This document shows, one piece after another, positions 48,012 to 60,109 of a stretch of DNA of 64,000 bases. This stretch comes from Aristolochia californica (taxonomy: Eukaryota; Streptophyta; Magnoliopsida; Piperales; Aristolochiaceae): assembly GCA_029961685.1 (NCBI GenBank), contig JARWKL010000012.1, forward strand, positions 22,553,227 through 22,617,226, in the 5' to 3' direction. Under the pieces are notes generated by a model that searched no databases, had not been told where the DNA came from, and saw nothing but the letters and a program-made list of their open reading frames with translations. Both the position numbers and the translations under genes were made by a program. Numbering within the stretch: position 1 is the stretch's first letter; each line of letters begins with the position of its first letter.

Positions 48012-48255
48012 ATGATAATCACCATTTTTGAAGTATCAAGGTCTGATAGTGAAGGGAACCGTCAAGGCACTTGGTCGAATGAAGCAAAGAGTCCAAAGGT
48101 AGCCGTGTCTATATACGAATGAATTAGCTACTTCAGCGTAGAAGTACATTATATGTTGAGCTTGCTCTCTACTCTGAACTGTGATACCCTGTTTTCTGAT
48201 GCAAGTAACAAAAATATCTCTTTGCATATGTACGGTCCCAAAATTGTAATATAGT
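48012..48255. other. 3' UTR of PDR gene B
   Basis: Sequence following the stop codon; no other feature seen. Confidence 0.4.
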
Positions 48256-48256
48256 T

Positions 48257-48588
48257 TGTTAGAATATGGGTTCGAGCCAACGAAGATCCACATATCCAAC
48301 CAACGAAGATCCAAAGAGATGTGAAAGATAGGTTCAAGTTCACGATCCACATATCCAACCAACTAAGATCCAAAGAGATGTGAAAGATAGGTTCAAGTTC
48401 ACGGACCAAAAAAGACCCACACACGTTTAAGAGTGGTGGTATGATAGTAAATAAAAATAAAGATAATACTGATATAATTACTTTTAGTTTTAGAAACATA
48501 ATTTTAATATTATAATTTTATTCATCTATAAATAGCCTGTTTTCTCTCCAATATGCTTATCTTTTCTGTTTTTCGTGAGTTAATACAT
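48257..48588 (+). mobile_element. Possible solo LTR
   Basis: Starts TGTTAGAATATGGG, contains a TATA-like CTATAAATAGC at about 48529 followed by a pyrimidine-rich stretch, and has a possible TAATACA end. These are the features of a copia-type LTR. No partner LTR, primer site or polypurine tract is present. The flanks (TAGTT and TAGAG) match only partly, so the assignment is weak. Confidence 0.3.
48286..48403 (+). repeat. 59-bp tandem duplication
   Basis: Two units, 48286-48344 and 48345-48403, starting ATCCACATATCCAACCAAC and ending GGTTCAAGTTCACG. They differ by a single base (CGAAG versus CTAAG). Confidence 0.92.
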
Positions 48589-51500
48589 AGAGTTCTGATA
48601 ATTAACAGAAATTCATAAGAAATTGTTTCAATTTGCAGCCTCGTTTTTCTCAAGAATGCTACCAAAAACATGCGCTTTCAGATCAGCACTTCACTGGCTG
48701 AAATTTCTGAAAAGGAGACAAAAGTAAGTTACAGAAAGTCTTCATACTTGGGTCAGTCTTCTATGTTTTACGTTTCCTAAACAAACCGATTTCAAATCCA
48801 TGAGTAATAGAGCCCTCATGTCGAAAATCTTCCCGATCTTTACAAAGCGATCTCAAAGTCCTGGACTCAGAGCCCCCATGTCGAAACAGTCTTCCCGATC
48901 TTTACCTTAGCGCGGTAGAGGCTCATGGATTTCAACGTTTCAAAGCCATGCCTCCATGTTTACTAAAAAAACAGAGCATGTCTCGGTAATAAGCTAAGGA
49001 ATTGCAGTTCCTGCAAACCCCATTTGGACACATTTCAGAGAAGAGCACGGCAGAAATGACGGAAGAAAAGTCGGAAAATCATTTCGTAAGAAACTTGTTT
49101 TTCTTTGTTGCGGGGAAAGTGCTTGCGGAGAAACGCAGACCTTACCCAAGGGCCATGGCAAGGTTGAAACTTCAACTCTGTCCCCACCCGCTGTCGTATC
49201 CTGAATTGAGACTCACCTCCCCACAGTGAACTCAAGTGGGCTCGATCTCATCTGGTCATTTATGGGCTCACACGAAGGCTTTCTGCTCGTAGCCGCCACA
49301 CTTGAAGGCGGCTGCTCCTGTCTTCATCCATGAAAATGCTACGGCTTGGCGCGGAGAAACGGATAGCATACTTTGGAGGAGACGAACACGATGTGGTGTA
49401 GCATCTCGCACCTGTCTCCCTTGTTTTCTTCTTCTGTCATTTCCTTGACCGTTTCTCTCCAATTATTTGACATATCCTATTCTCGTTATCTTATCATCTA
49501 CCGCCATTTTTTTTCCTCGCTTTGCGATGGCTTGCTCCGTGTCTAATTGAGAGGAAGGCTATGATCAATGAAACTCAAGACGCGCCCTAGTTCATACAAG
49601 TAAGACGATTGCCCAGAGAATAGAAAATTTATCTGAAGGAAGGGGATTGAATCTATCAGTAAATGAGACAACGATCCGGCTGAGTTGTACTTGAACATCC
49701 ACAACTCAATCACGAGCATCCAAGTGTTCCGATATCTGAACCGGGGTCTTTGTCCTGAAAATGAGGTTTGAAGGCAGGGAAGAAAAAGAATGGTAGGCAA
49801 CCTTTAATTCTTTCTAGAAGTGGACTCGCAAAATTACAAGTTGCCAGGCCAAACATCTCACCTGATACTTGGTTGGTCCGATCGATCAAGGGTGATGTAG
49901 AAGAAACCCGAGTTCATCTTCATTTGACGATACAGCTCATCTGCTCCCAAGCCATGATGGTAACTTGATTTACAAATTTTCGTTTATCTTCCTACACAAG
50001 AGTGTGTGTTGCCTTCTCTGTATCTTGCCGGGGACCCTCGTTGTTTTGACAATCATGAACGCAGTTGAAATTTCCTCCTCTTCAGATGGGTCCCTGTTTG
50101 TGAGTGGGAACAGAAGAAATCCTTTCTTCCATTTTTAGAAGCAAAGACAGTGATTTTGTGAAGGTGAAAGTCACAGGCCATTTATTGGGAGGAGGTCCCA
50201 TACTCTCAAAAGTCGGAAGTGAATATCACGAGCACTAGAGAAAAAATCTTCTACTTTTGCTTTGTTAAAGTTTAAAAAAATTAAACGATTACGAATTCAC
50301 ACTTCACACTGACCCGGGTCCGGGATTCTCTCAGACGCGGTTCCTTCCCCTTGCCCGCCGCTCTCTGAAATCAGGCATCGTTCTCTTGGGGCTAAAATGG
50401 AAAGAAAAATAGATGGTTCGAAGAAATTAAAAGGGAGGAAACGGTTCGAAGGACAGTAGCCCGATAAGAGCGTCAATTCAGGTGACGTTGTGGACTTTCT
50501 GGCTTTGTCTTCCCTGATTCGGTAGATGCGACATTGGCTACTGTCGTCAAGAAGACGGTAATTGCTCGGCCCCCGAATTACCGAATCTCAACGTAGCCCC
50601 AGCACATGGAGGCCATGACTGGCGTTAAATACAGTAGAAGCATATCACTGGATCCTGGTTTTGATTTTACGGACAAAAAATCAGAGAGAAAAGAAGATAA
50701 TTTGGGCATTTTAAACTAAGACAGATGTATCTTTCCCAACAAGCGAGGAACCGAGTCTTAGTTGAAAGATCATAATAACTTAATTTGAGGTTTTCTGATT
50801 TCTTGATTTCCTCGTGGTTTGTCTCTGGCCATTAAAAGGCTTGCGAGACTGAGCTTTCTTACTGCAAATTATTAAAAAACTGAAAAAAAAAAAAAAAAAA
50901 AAAGGTACCGAAGACAAAAGAATGAATCTTATCTTTTTGCGAAGGTCGTGGCTTCCACCCGGCAGCGTCCTTTCCTCTTCCGATTTCAGCTTCAGTTATT
51001 ATCGCCTCCGATCCGCTTCTAAAAAGAAAAGCTATTTATATCTTATATAATGCTCAGAGTCAGCTTTTAATTTAAATGCGCATATGGTTTGTACCTGTTC
51101 TTCCCTAAAATAATCAAATAATTGCCTGGCGCTCTTTCAGTTTCGGATCCGTTTTCCTGGCACGCACATGCCGATTTATTCCCTCTGCCACATGTGTGCA
51201 ACGATATAAATGAGATTTCAGTATCCCAAGTATATCTTATTTCCTATTTTATTCTAAACGGGGAAAAGATGTTTTGAAAGACGGCTGAGTCAGATCGGCC
51301 TTAGACTCAGGGAGTTATAAAATTGGAGGCCATGCTAATAATCCATGTGTTTAATTATTGATTCATGGAAGTTAAAAAGACGTAATTATATATGGAGACC
51401 TGGCACAAAAATAATCAAATAATGGGCCTGCACTATGTGCTATTTCTAAATTGTGGTTAAAGATGTGGTTCAGAATTAAAGCCTTGGCCATGCTAAGCCA

Positions 51501-52686
51501 TGTGAACATGTTTTCGGATGCGTTTAATTATCGAGTCCTTGACCAAAGCAAAGGCGATTGGGTCCAGATGTAGCTGCAGTTTTCCACATCCGGCTCCAGT
51601 CGCGGTTCTTCTTTCTAGAAACGCAGGACTCGTCTAAAGACTTTGACGTTTCCAAGATTACCGGGTTAGGTTCCCATATCATTCACGACTTTACACGACC
51701 CACGACTCAGGTATATTCATACTTCCAGATTATTCCAGAATCTAAATAGTTACGCTGACTTGGTATTTAGTTCCGATCTCTAAAACTCTTGAGTTAAAAT
51801 CGACCGAGTTCAGTCAAAACTCAGCGGATACGGGGCGAGTCTGACCCCTAAACCGACCCTCTCATTCTAAAAACCGTAAAGTCAACCCGGTCGTCCGGTT
51901 TTGTACATTTCATGGCATTAATTGAAATGAATTTTTTGAGTCATCCATGGACGACTGCTGTTCAAGTCAGCCGCCAACGTACACAGCGACGCGGCTCCTA
52001 CGGCTCTGCACGCCGTGCCGACGGATGCAAACGCTTCTAGAAGTCCATGTTTTTTTCAGCGGTGTATAAATAATGGCGAAAAAGTCATGCGATGTGCAAG
52101 TCTGTTGATCGATGGGCATCGGAAATTTCCCGCTGCTGACCGTATCTCGAGAAGAGTCAGAAGACCCTCTCTCTTTTTTTTTTCTTTTTCTTTTTTTTTA
52201 TTTAATTCTCTGTCATAATAATGGAGTGCACCGTAGCTTACCTTTTCATCTCCTCTTGGTTTAAAAGCTGATCGGTATTTTAGCAGATTCAGGTCCCTGC
52301 TCTGCTTTTCCCTCGTCGGGATAAGCACGAGGACACAGCAACATCTTTGCATCTCTCGGAGCTTTCTGTTTCTTATTCGCCGATTGGAGAGGCTTTCTCG
52401 CTTCTGAGATCAGTGACGGCAGTGATTTCGTTGTTTCTTTCTTTTCGGTCTTCAGTTTCTACCGAGCTACGAGTGTTGTTTGATTTAACAGCTCTATCTT
52501 CCGTCTGGATATTGGACCTCGAGGACCGGATTTGATTTTCCAGAGGTTGTATTACTTTTTCGATTTTGATACAGGATTTAAGTACTCCGTTCTGGTCTTC
52601 TTGTTCGTGCTCTCTGAATCCTTCGCCGCCGCCGGGGAGAACGTTTCGAGTTTCGACTCTTGTCGTGCTGCTGGTTTGGTGGTCCC
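48589..52686. other. Spacer and promoter region of PDR gene C
   Basis: No gene was supported over about 4 kb. There is a poly-A run at 50884-50902. Near gene C, CCTTGACCAAAG at about 51538 contains a W-box-like TTGACC, and a TATA-like motif occurs at 52064. Open frames here lack recognisable domains. Confidence 0.4.
52064..52072 (+). promoter_or_regulatory. Candidate TATA box of PDR gene C
   Basis: TATAAATAA, 615 bp before the start codon. If real, the 5' UTR is long or contains an intron; the 52200-52686 stretch is pyrimidine-rich and leader-like. Confidence 0.3.
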
Positions 52687-55600
52687 ATGGATAATACCGA
52701 TCTTTATAGAGTAGGGAGTTTGCGCCGGAATGGCTCTTCCGTGTGGAGGAACACCACGGTGGAGGACGTCTTCTCCAGATCATCTCGTGATGAAGACGAC
52801 GAAGAAGCTCTTAAGTGGGCAGCTCTGGAGAAGCTGCCAACATACGATCGAATCAGGAAAGGAATACTGAGTGGTGGCGCGGGGGAGTACAAGGAGGTCG
52901 ATGTTAAGAGGCTTGGTTTCCAGGAGAGGAAGAATCTCTTGGAAAGGTTGATAAGAGTAGCTGAGGAAGACAATGAAAAATTCTTATGGAAGCTCAAGAA
53001 CCGGATGGAGCAGTAAGCTTTTATCCGTGTTTTTTCTTTTCTCGAGTCTGTGATCTTTCCGATTTGTTTGTTCTCTTCCGATCGGACCTTTGATTATTCT
53101 TTTTCTTCTTTTAGAGTTGGGATTGAGAATCCCACTATTGAAGTCAGGTTCGAGCATTTGAACGTCGAAGCAGAGGGTTATGTAGGCAGCAGAGCTTTAC
53201 CTACAATTCTGAACTTCACGGCAAATATTTTTGAGGTAAATTACATGAGTAAACCATCGAACAGGGGAATGACTTCAGCTGTTTAGAGAAACGAATGTTT
53301 CTGACTCCTGCTTTATTTTTCCACTCGTTATGTAAAGCTCGCTCACCGGAATGTTTTTTTTCTTTGCGAAAGGGGGCCTTAAACTTTCTTCATATTCTTC
53401 CGAGTCGAAAGAAATCAGTTTCTATCCTTCACGATGTTAGTGGTATCGTCAAGCCGTGCAGGTAAACGACTGATAGTTTGTTATCTGATTTAGAGTTCAA
53501 GTTTTGATTATGAATCTTGGTTTCTTATGCCTATCCGAGCTTGATTTTGAGGTCAAATTGCAGAATGACTCTTCTTTTAGGGCCACCGGGCTCTGGAAAG
53601 ACCACTCTACTATTAGCTCTGTCTGGGAAGCTCGACAAAGAACTCAAGGTAGACGGAGAGACTTCTTCCTTATCCTTTGGTTGTTGTTGCAGTTCTCTTT
53701 GGAAGCGTTATATTTGCAGCCATTCACACTGATATGATGTGTGGATTCTACGATTAAACTTCAGGTTTCCGGTAGAGTAACTTATAATGGCCATGGCATG
53801 GACGAGTTTGTCCCGCAAAGAACCTCTGCGTATATCAGTCAGCACGATCTGCATGTAGGGGAATTGACAGTGCGAGAAACTTTGGCTTTCTCGGCTAGGT
53901 GTCAAGGAATTGGGACGCGTTATGGTAAATTTTCGATCGTTGGTTGCTTAAATGAAATGAGCTGAGGGAATCAACGAATTTCAACGGCTAACTTTGGTTT
54001 TATCTCGCAGACATGTTAGCAGAGCTGTCTAGAAGAGAGAAGGCTGCAAACATTAAGCCTGATCCCGACTTAGATGTTTATATGAAGGTTGTTCCAAATT
54101 TCCAGTAAAAATTTTCTTCAAAAATTTGTCAACAGAAATTTGAAGTGTCTCCAGCAGAAGTTTCAGAGAGGCTGACTGGCTTCGCTTTCTTCTTTTTCTA
54201 TCCCCGCAGGCTGCATCACTTGAAGGACAGAAAGAAAGTGTGGTTACCGACTACATTTTAAAGGTCGGTGTATGGTGTTGAAGAAATTGTTTCCAGGCCA
54301 TGAGTTACCATAATTTCTGGTGTAAATTTGTGTTCCCGTTGAAAATGCAGATTCTAGGACTGGATATCTGTGCTGACACCCTGGTAGGAGACCAGATGTT
54401 GAGAGGTATCTCGGGAGGACAAAAGAAACGTGTGACTACTGGTAAAGTAACCGCTCTGCTTTTCTGTGTGTTGACGTTTTTGTGTGTTTATACAAATTTA
54501 GATCCGTTTTTATGTCTATTTCTTGCTTATCTTTTAGGTGAGATGCTGGTCGGGCCTGCAAAAGCCCTCTTCATGGACGAGATATCCACTGGTCTGGACA
54601 GTTCGACAACCTATCAGATCGTCAACTCCCTTCGGCAGTCTAATCATATTCTCGGTGGAACTGCCCTGATAGCTTTACTTCAACCGGCACCAGAGACTTA
54701 TGAACTCTTTGATGATATCATCCTACTCTCAGACGGGCAAATTGTGTATCAGGGTCCTAGGGAGCATGTTGTGGAGTTCTTTGAATCAATGGGTTTCAAA
54801 TGCCCTGAGAGGAAAGGAGTTGCGGACTTTTTACAGGAAGTGAGTTGGAGGAAATGATTCATTTGGTTTAAATGGTATAAGCTTAGTCTAGTTTCTCCTT
54901 GAAGATTTGGTTTTTAACTATATTTAATTTCTGTTATCATTAGGTCACATCCAGAAAAGATCAGCAGCAGTATTGGGCCCGCAAAGATGAACCATATAAC
55001 TACATCTCGGTCAAGGAATTTGCTGATGCCTTCCAATCTTTCCATGTTGGCCGTAGAATAGGAGATGAACTTGGAACACCGTTTGACAAGAGCAAGAGTC
55101 ATCCTGCTGCTTTAACTACTTCTAAATATGGGATTAGTAAGACGGGGTTATTGAAAGCTTGTGTTTCAAGGGAATGGCTCTTAATGAAAAGAAACTCGTT
55201 TGTGTACATTTTCAAATTGATGCAAGTGAGTACTTTCACCTCTATCCTCAGCTCTTTGAACTTTGCCAAGCCAAATTTATCTGAAACTTACCTTATCTTC
55301 CTTTTCGTTTCAGCTTTTTGTCATTTCCTTTGTTGCAATGACTGTCTTCTTTCGTACTGAGATGCACCGGAGCTCCGTTTCTGATGGAACAATTTTTATG
55401 GGTGCTCTTTTCTTTTCTCTTGTCACTATGATGTTCAATGGGTTTTCAGAGCTTGCCATGACCATTGCGAAACTGCCTGTTTTCTACAAGCAAAGGGACC
55501 TTCTGTTTTATCCTTCATGGGCGTATGCTTTGCCCTCATGGATTCTCAAGATTCCTATATCAATTGCTGAAGTTGCAGTGTGGATTGCTATGACTTATTA

Positions 55601-58600
55601 TGTTATAGGATATGATCCAAATGCTGGAAGGTGAGATTGCACAAAGTTGAAATTGTATTTTGCAGTCTGTTTGGTCCTTTGGGGCTTGCAGCAAATAACA
55701 TTCAATTCTTTCTGTGCAGGATGTTCAAGCAGTATTTGCTACTTCTTCTGATCAGCCAAATGGCTTCTGGATTATTTCGACTTATGGCTGCATTAGGTCG
55801 GAACATGATTGTTGCAAACACATTTGGGTCATTTGCACTTCTTGCAATCATGACACTTGGAGGATTTATTGTATCAAGGGGTATGCTTTCTTTGCTTAAT
55901 TTTTTTCTCTCTTTGCGAATGGAGCACAGTGGATTTTTAGCTAAGTACAGTTGTTTTTTGTTGCAGAGGATGTGAAAAAGTGGTGGATCTGGGGTTATTG
56001 GATATCACCTTTGATGTATGCCCAGAATGCAATTGCAACCAATGAGTATCTTGGAAGAAGTTGGAGACATGTAAGTATCATTTTATTAATCCATACAAAA
56101 TCAATCTTAGTCAGTCAATTGTGGGGTATTTAATTTTATAAATTGCATTGCAGGTTGTTGGTAATGCTACAGAGCCCTTGGGTATTCAAATCTTGAAATC
56201 CCGAGGAATCTTTCCCCATTCATACTGGTACTGGATTGGTGTGGGTGCATTGTTTGGCTATGTGGTCCTTTTCAATGGCCTTTTCACTATGGCTCTTGAT
56301 AAACTTGACCGTAAGTGGCTTAATTTTTGTGTGCTATTGCTGCATCTAGCAATTTTCTATTCTTTTCTTCTAACTAAATGAGTTTCATTTTTACAGCATT
56401 TAAGAGAGGTCAAACAGTTCTTACTGAGGATACCTTGAAGGAGCAGCAGACAAACAGAACTGGAGAAATTGATGGTACCGAGTTGTCATCCAGAGGAAAA
56501 CGTCAATTGTCACATGCATCATCCAGTGGTGAGAGCTTAGTGGATTTTCTTTTTCTTCTTTTCCTCTTCTTCATTTGTTTCATGATGGTAACCTAAGCAG
56601 TTGGAATTTTGCAATACCAGGTGATGGGATCAGGACTGAAGCTGTAGATAATGCCAGTAAGAGCAAGAAGGGAATGGTTCTTCCATTTCAACCTCTGTCT
56701 ATCACCTTTGATAATGTCAGATATTCTGTTGACATGCCACCGGTATGGGAAGAATCCAAATAAATGATGATTTACTTTTATGGCTGACGTAGATCTCATT
56801 TTAACCTGATTCTTTGATTGTGTAGGAAATGAAAGCACAAGGTGTCCCTGAGGATCGATTAGAACTTTTGAAGGGTGTCAGTGGGGCCTTCCGGCCAGGG
56901 GTTCTTACAGCATTAATGGGTGTTAGTGGTGCTGGTAAGACTACTCTAATGGATGTGCTGGCTGGAAGAAAAACTGGTGGCTACATAGAGGGAAATATAA
57001 GCATATCTGGTTACCCTAAGAAGCAAGAAACTTTTGCTCGTATATCTGGATATTGTGAACAAAATGACATACACTCTCCTCATGTCACTGTTTATGAATC
57101 CCTTCTGTACTCTGCATGGCTTCGATTACCTTCTGATGTTGATAAAGCAACAAGAGAGGTTGGTGGGATGAATCTTAAAATTGTCCTGTTTTCTTCTATC
57201 ACTTTGTTAGAGACTGAATTAAAGTTTTGTTTTACTTCAGATGTTTATTGAGGAGGTTATGGAACTTGTGGAGTTGAACACATTGAGGGATGCACTTGTG
57301 GGGCTTCCTGGTGTGAATGGGCTTTCAACTGAGCAGAGAAAGAGGTTGACTATCGCAGTTGAGCTCGTGGCTAATCCATCTATTATATTCATGGATGAGC
57401 CTACATCAGGACTGGATGCCAGGGCGGCTGCCATTGTCATGAGAACTGTGAGGAACACTGTGGACACTGGAAGAACTGTGGTGTGTACAATTCATCAACC
57501 CAGCATTGACATATTTGAAGCTTTTGATGAGGTAATAGGAATTTGAAGTGAAAATAGTTATCTTTCCATTATTTGTTTTCTGGTTAACTGAATAGGATGT
57601 TTGTGGCTCTGGTGTTTGATCAGCTCTTCCTGATGAAAAGAGGAGGAGAAGAGATATATGTGGGTCCATTGGGTCATCATTCTTCCCATTTGATTAAGTA
57701 CTTTGAGGTAAGACTAGTGGCCTTGTGGAAACTTTAGAATAACTTCTATCTCTATCACTAGATTCAGTACTAATGAGTGTTTCTTTTTTATTATTATATG
57801 AAGTCAAACAATGGCGTAAGTAAGATAAAAGACAGTTACAATCCTGCAACATGGATGTTGGAGGTAACAACCATGTCACAAGAAGAAATCCTTGGTGTGA
57901 ACTTTACTGAAGTATACAAGAATTCAGACCTCTACAGGTGGGTGGGCCTATGTTCTTTTTGTATGATTGTTTAGATTAATGCCTCCTCTTTCTTTGGTTC
58001 TTACAAATCTATAACAACTGCTGCAGGAGAAACAAAGCTCTGATTAAGGAACTGAGTGTCCCTCCTCCTGGCTCCAAAGATCTTTACTTCCCTGCCCAGT
58101 ACTCGCAACCATTCAGCACGCAGTGTGTGGCTTGCCTATGGAAACAGCAAAAATCATATTGGAGGAATCCCCCTTACACAGCTGTGCGACTTCTTTTCAC
58201 AACGTTTATAGCCTTGATGTTTGGGACCATATTCTGGGATCTTGGCTCTAAAACGTAAGCTACTGGTGTCTTATTTGGACTGCTTCCTTTTAAATTCTGA
58301 ACAAGATGCCTCATCAACAGTTTGGTTAAAGCAAGTCACTGAGCTAGTCTTAACGTGTTGCAGGTATAGGCAGCAGGATTTGTTCAATGCAATGGGCTCC
58401 ATGTATGCTGCTGTACTCTTCCTCGGGATTCAAAACGCATCATCTGTGCAGCCAGTGGTAGCTGTGGAGAGAACAGTTTTTTACAGGGAGAGAGCTGCCG
58501 GAATGTATTCAGCTTTACCATATGCATTTGCTCAGGTAAATTAAGATAACATCTTATTGAAACATTGTTTTCACTAGAGGTGTCCGGTCTCCATCTCATA

Positions 58601-59227
58601 CAATGGACTAAATTTTCAGGTTGCTATTGAGGTTCCATATGTTTTAGTCCAGACTTTGGTGTATGGGGTCATTGTTTATGCCATGATTGCGTTTGATTGG
58701 ACGGTTGCCAAGTTCTTCTGGTACATCTTTTTCATGTTCTTCACACTGCTATACTTCACATATTATGGGATGATGGCAGTCGGCCTGACCCCCAACCATG
58801 ACATTGCTGCGATTGTCTCTTCGGCGTTCTATGCAATATGGAATTTGTTTGCTGGGTTTTTGATTCCTCGACCTGTAAGTGCCATTCCCATCCTCGTTCC
58901 TCGTATTTTTCTGCTTAGTTTTCTGGGGGGTCTACAGGCGCACTAAAAGTATTTTGTGGTTGCTTGCAGAGAATTCCCATATGGTGGAGATGGTACTACT
59001 GGGGTTGCCCTATTGCTTGGACACTGTACGGACTGGTAGCATCACAATTTGGAGAGTTAGAGACAGAAATGGAAGATGGAACATTGGTGAAAGACTACGT
59101 GAGAGATTACTTCGGCTTTAAACATGACTTCTTGGGTGCGATATCTGGAGGAATCATCGGTTTCACTCTGCTTTTCGCATTTATCTTTGCCCTCTCAATT
59201 AAGGTGTTGAACTTCCAGAAAAGATAG
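52687..59227 (+). CDS. Full-size ABCG/PDR transporter, copy C (PDR1/ABCG40-like)
   Basis: Exons: 52687-53012, 53115-53235, 53373-53461, 53564-53648, 53765-53924, 54011-54087, 54210-54263, 54351-54441, 54538-54839, 54944-55225, 55314-55630, 55720-55880, 55967-56070, 56154-56310, 56397-56528, 56621-56742, 56826-57158, 57241-57531, 57624-57707, 57804-57937, 58027-58254, 58364-58535, 58620-58874, 58970-59227. The 24 exons join to 1444 aa, stop TAG. Both ATP sites are canonical ([59 protein letters not shown]) and both six-helix membrane halves are present. All introns read are GT-AG. It has both the exon 10/11 intron lost in B and the linker intron missing in A, so it may show the ancestral structure. 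It is a plasma-membrane exporter or importer by family; the substrate is unknown. The start [15 protein letters not shown] aligns with copies A and B. Confidence 0.94.
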
Positions 59228-60109
59228 GTTGTCCTTCAAAACCCAAAGCACTGGCTTGTGGATATCCCGGATCAGATAACGCACAAGTGTGATTAGTTGT
59301 AGATTACTTCCTACGAACTTGTACCTTAATTCTTCAGCAGGAAGTTTGATCTTGTTGAATGTGGATTTCGCCTCTGTTCATTTTCTTTCTCTATTCGAGC
59401 AGTAATGAGATGTTATATGTATAAAACACGCTAGAGCTTAAAATACAGAGTTCCGACATGCATAAACTTTTGGCACATACGCATCCGATGACAGTCACAT
59501 GAAGGAATGTTGGTAAGTTTATTAAACAACCATTATGATATTTGAGTAGGAACTTGCAAAAACCTTTAATATTCAACCAAATAGCCCAGATAGATAGACA
59601 CCTTGGGGGATGGGGATGAAAATCTATAGAAAGGATAAGGGACTCGGGTCAGAAGTCTTGTGGACATCCCTTCCACTTCCTTTATGACATTTTCAAGGTT
59701 TTTTAGATGAATTATTAAATTAGTTTGTAATATTCATTAGAAACACTAAGAGGATAGAAGTCTGGATCTCATAAGAAGATTATTAGCTTTAAAATATGCA
59801 ACCAATGAGTTGTGATATCAGATCAAAAGCTCACAGCCTTCAGACTTGTTTTTAATTCTTTATATTTATCAATACAAAATATTAATATAAAATAAGAACA
59901 ACAAGATGGCAGTGTAATTGTCTGAATTCCTAATAAAAACATTCAAATATCAGAAACAAGAAGAGCAGTCAATACATCAATCTTGGAACAAGAGGGGCAT
60001 GATGAGCAGATGTAAAAAAAAAACTCAGTTACGAGTTTACCACTTCTCCCATACTTTCTATGGTGGTTGGTGATGAGTATATCATCCTTTCTTCCCATCA
60101 TCTTCTTCC
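59228..60109. other. Spacer between PDR gene C and PPR gene
   Basis: 3' UTR of gene C, then AT-rich sequence before the PPR start codon. No further feature was supported. Confidence 0.4.
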
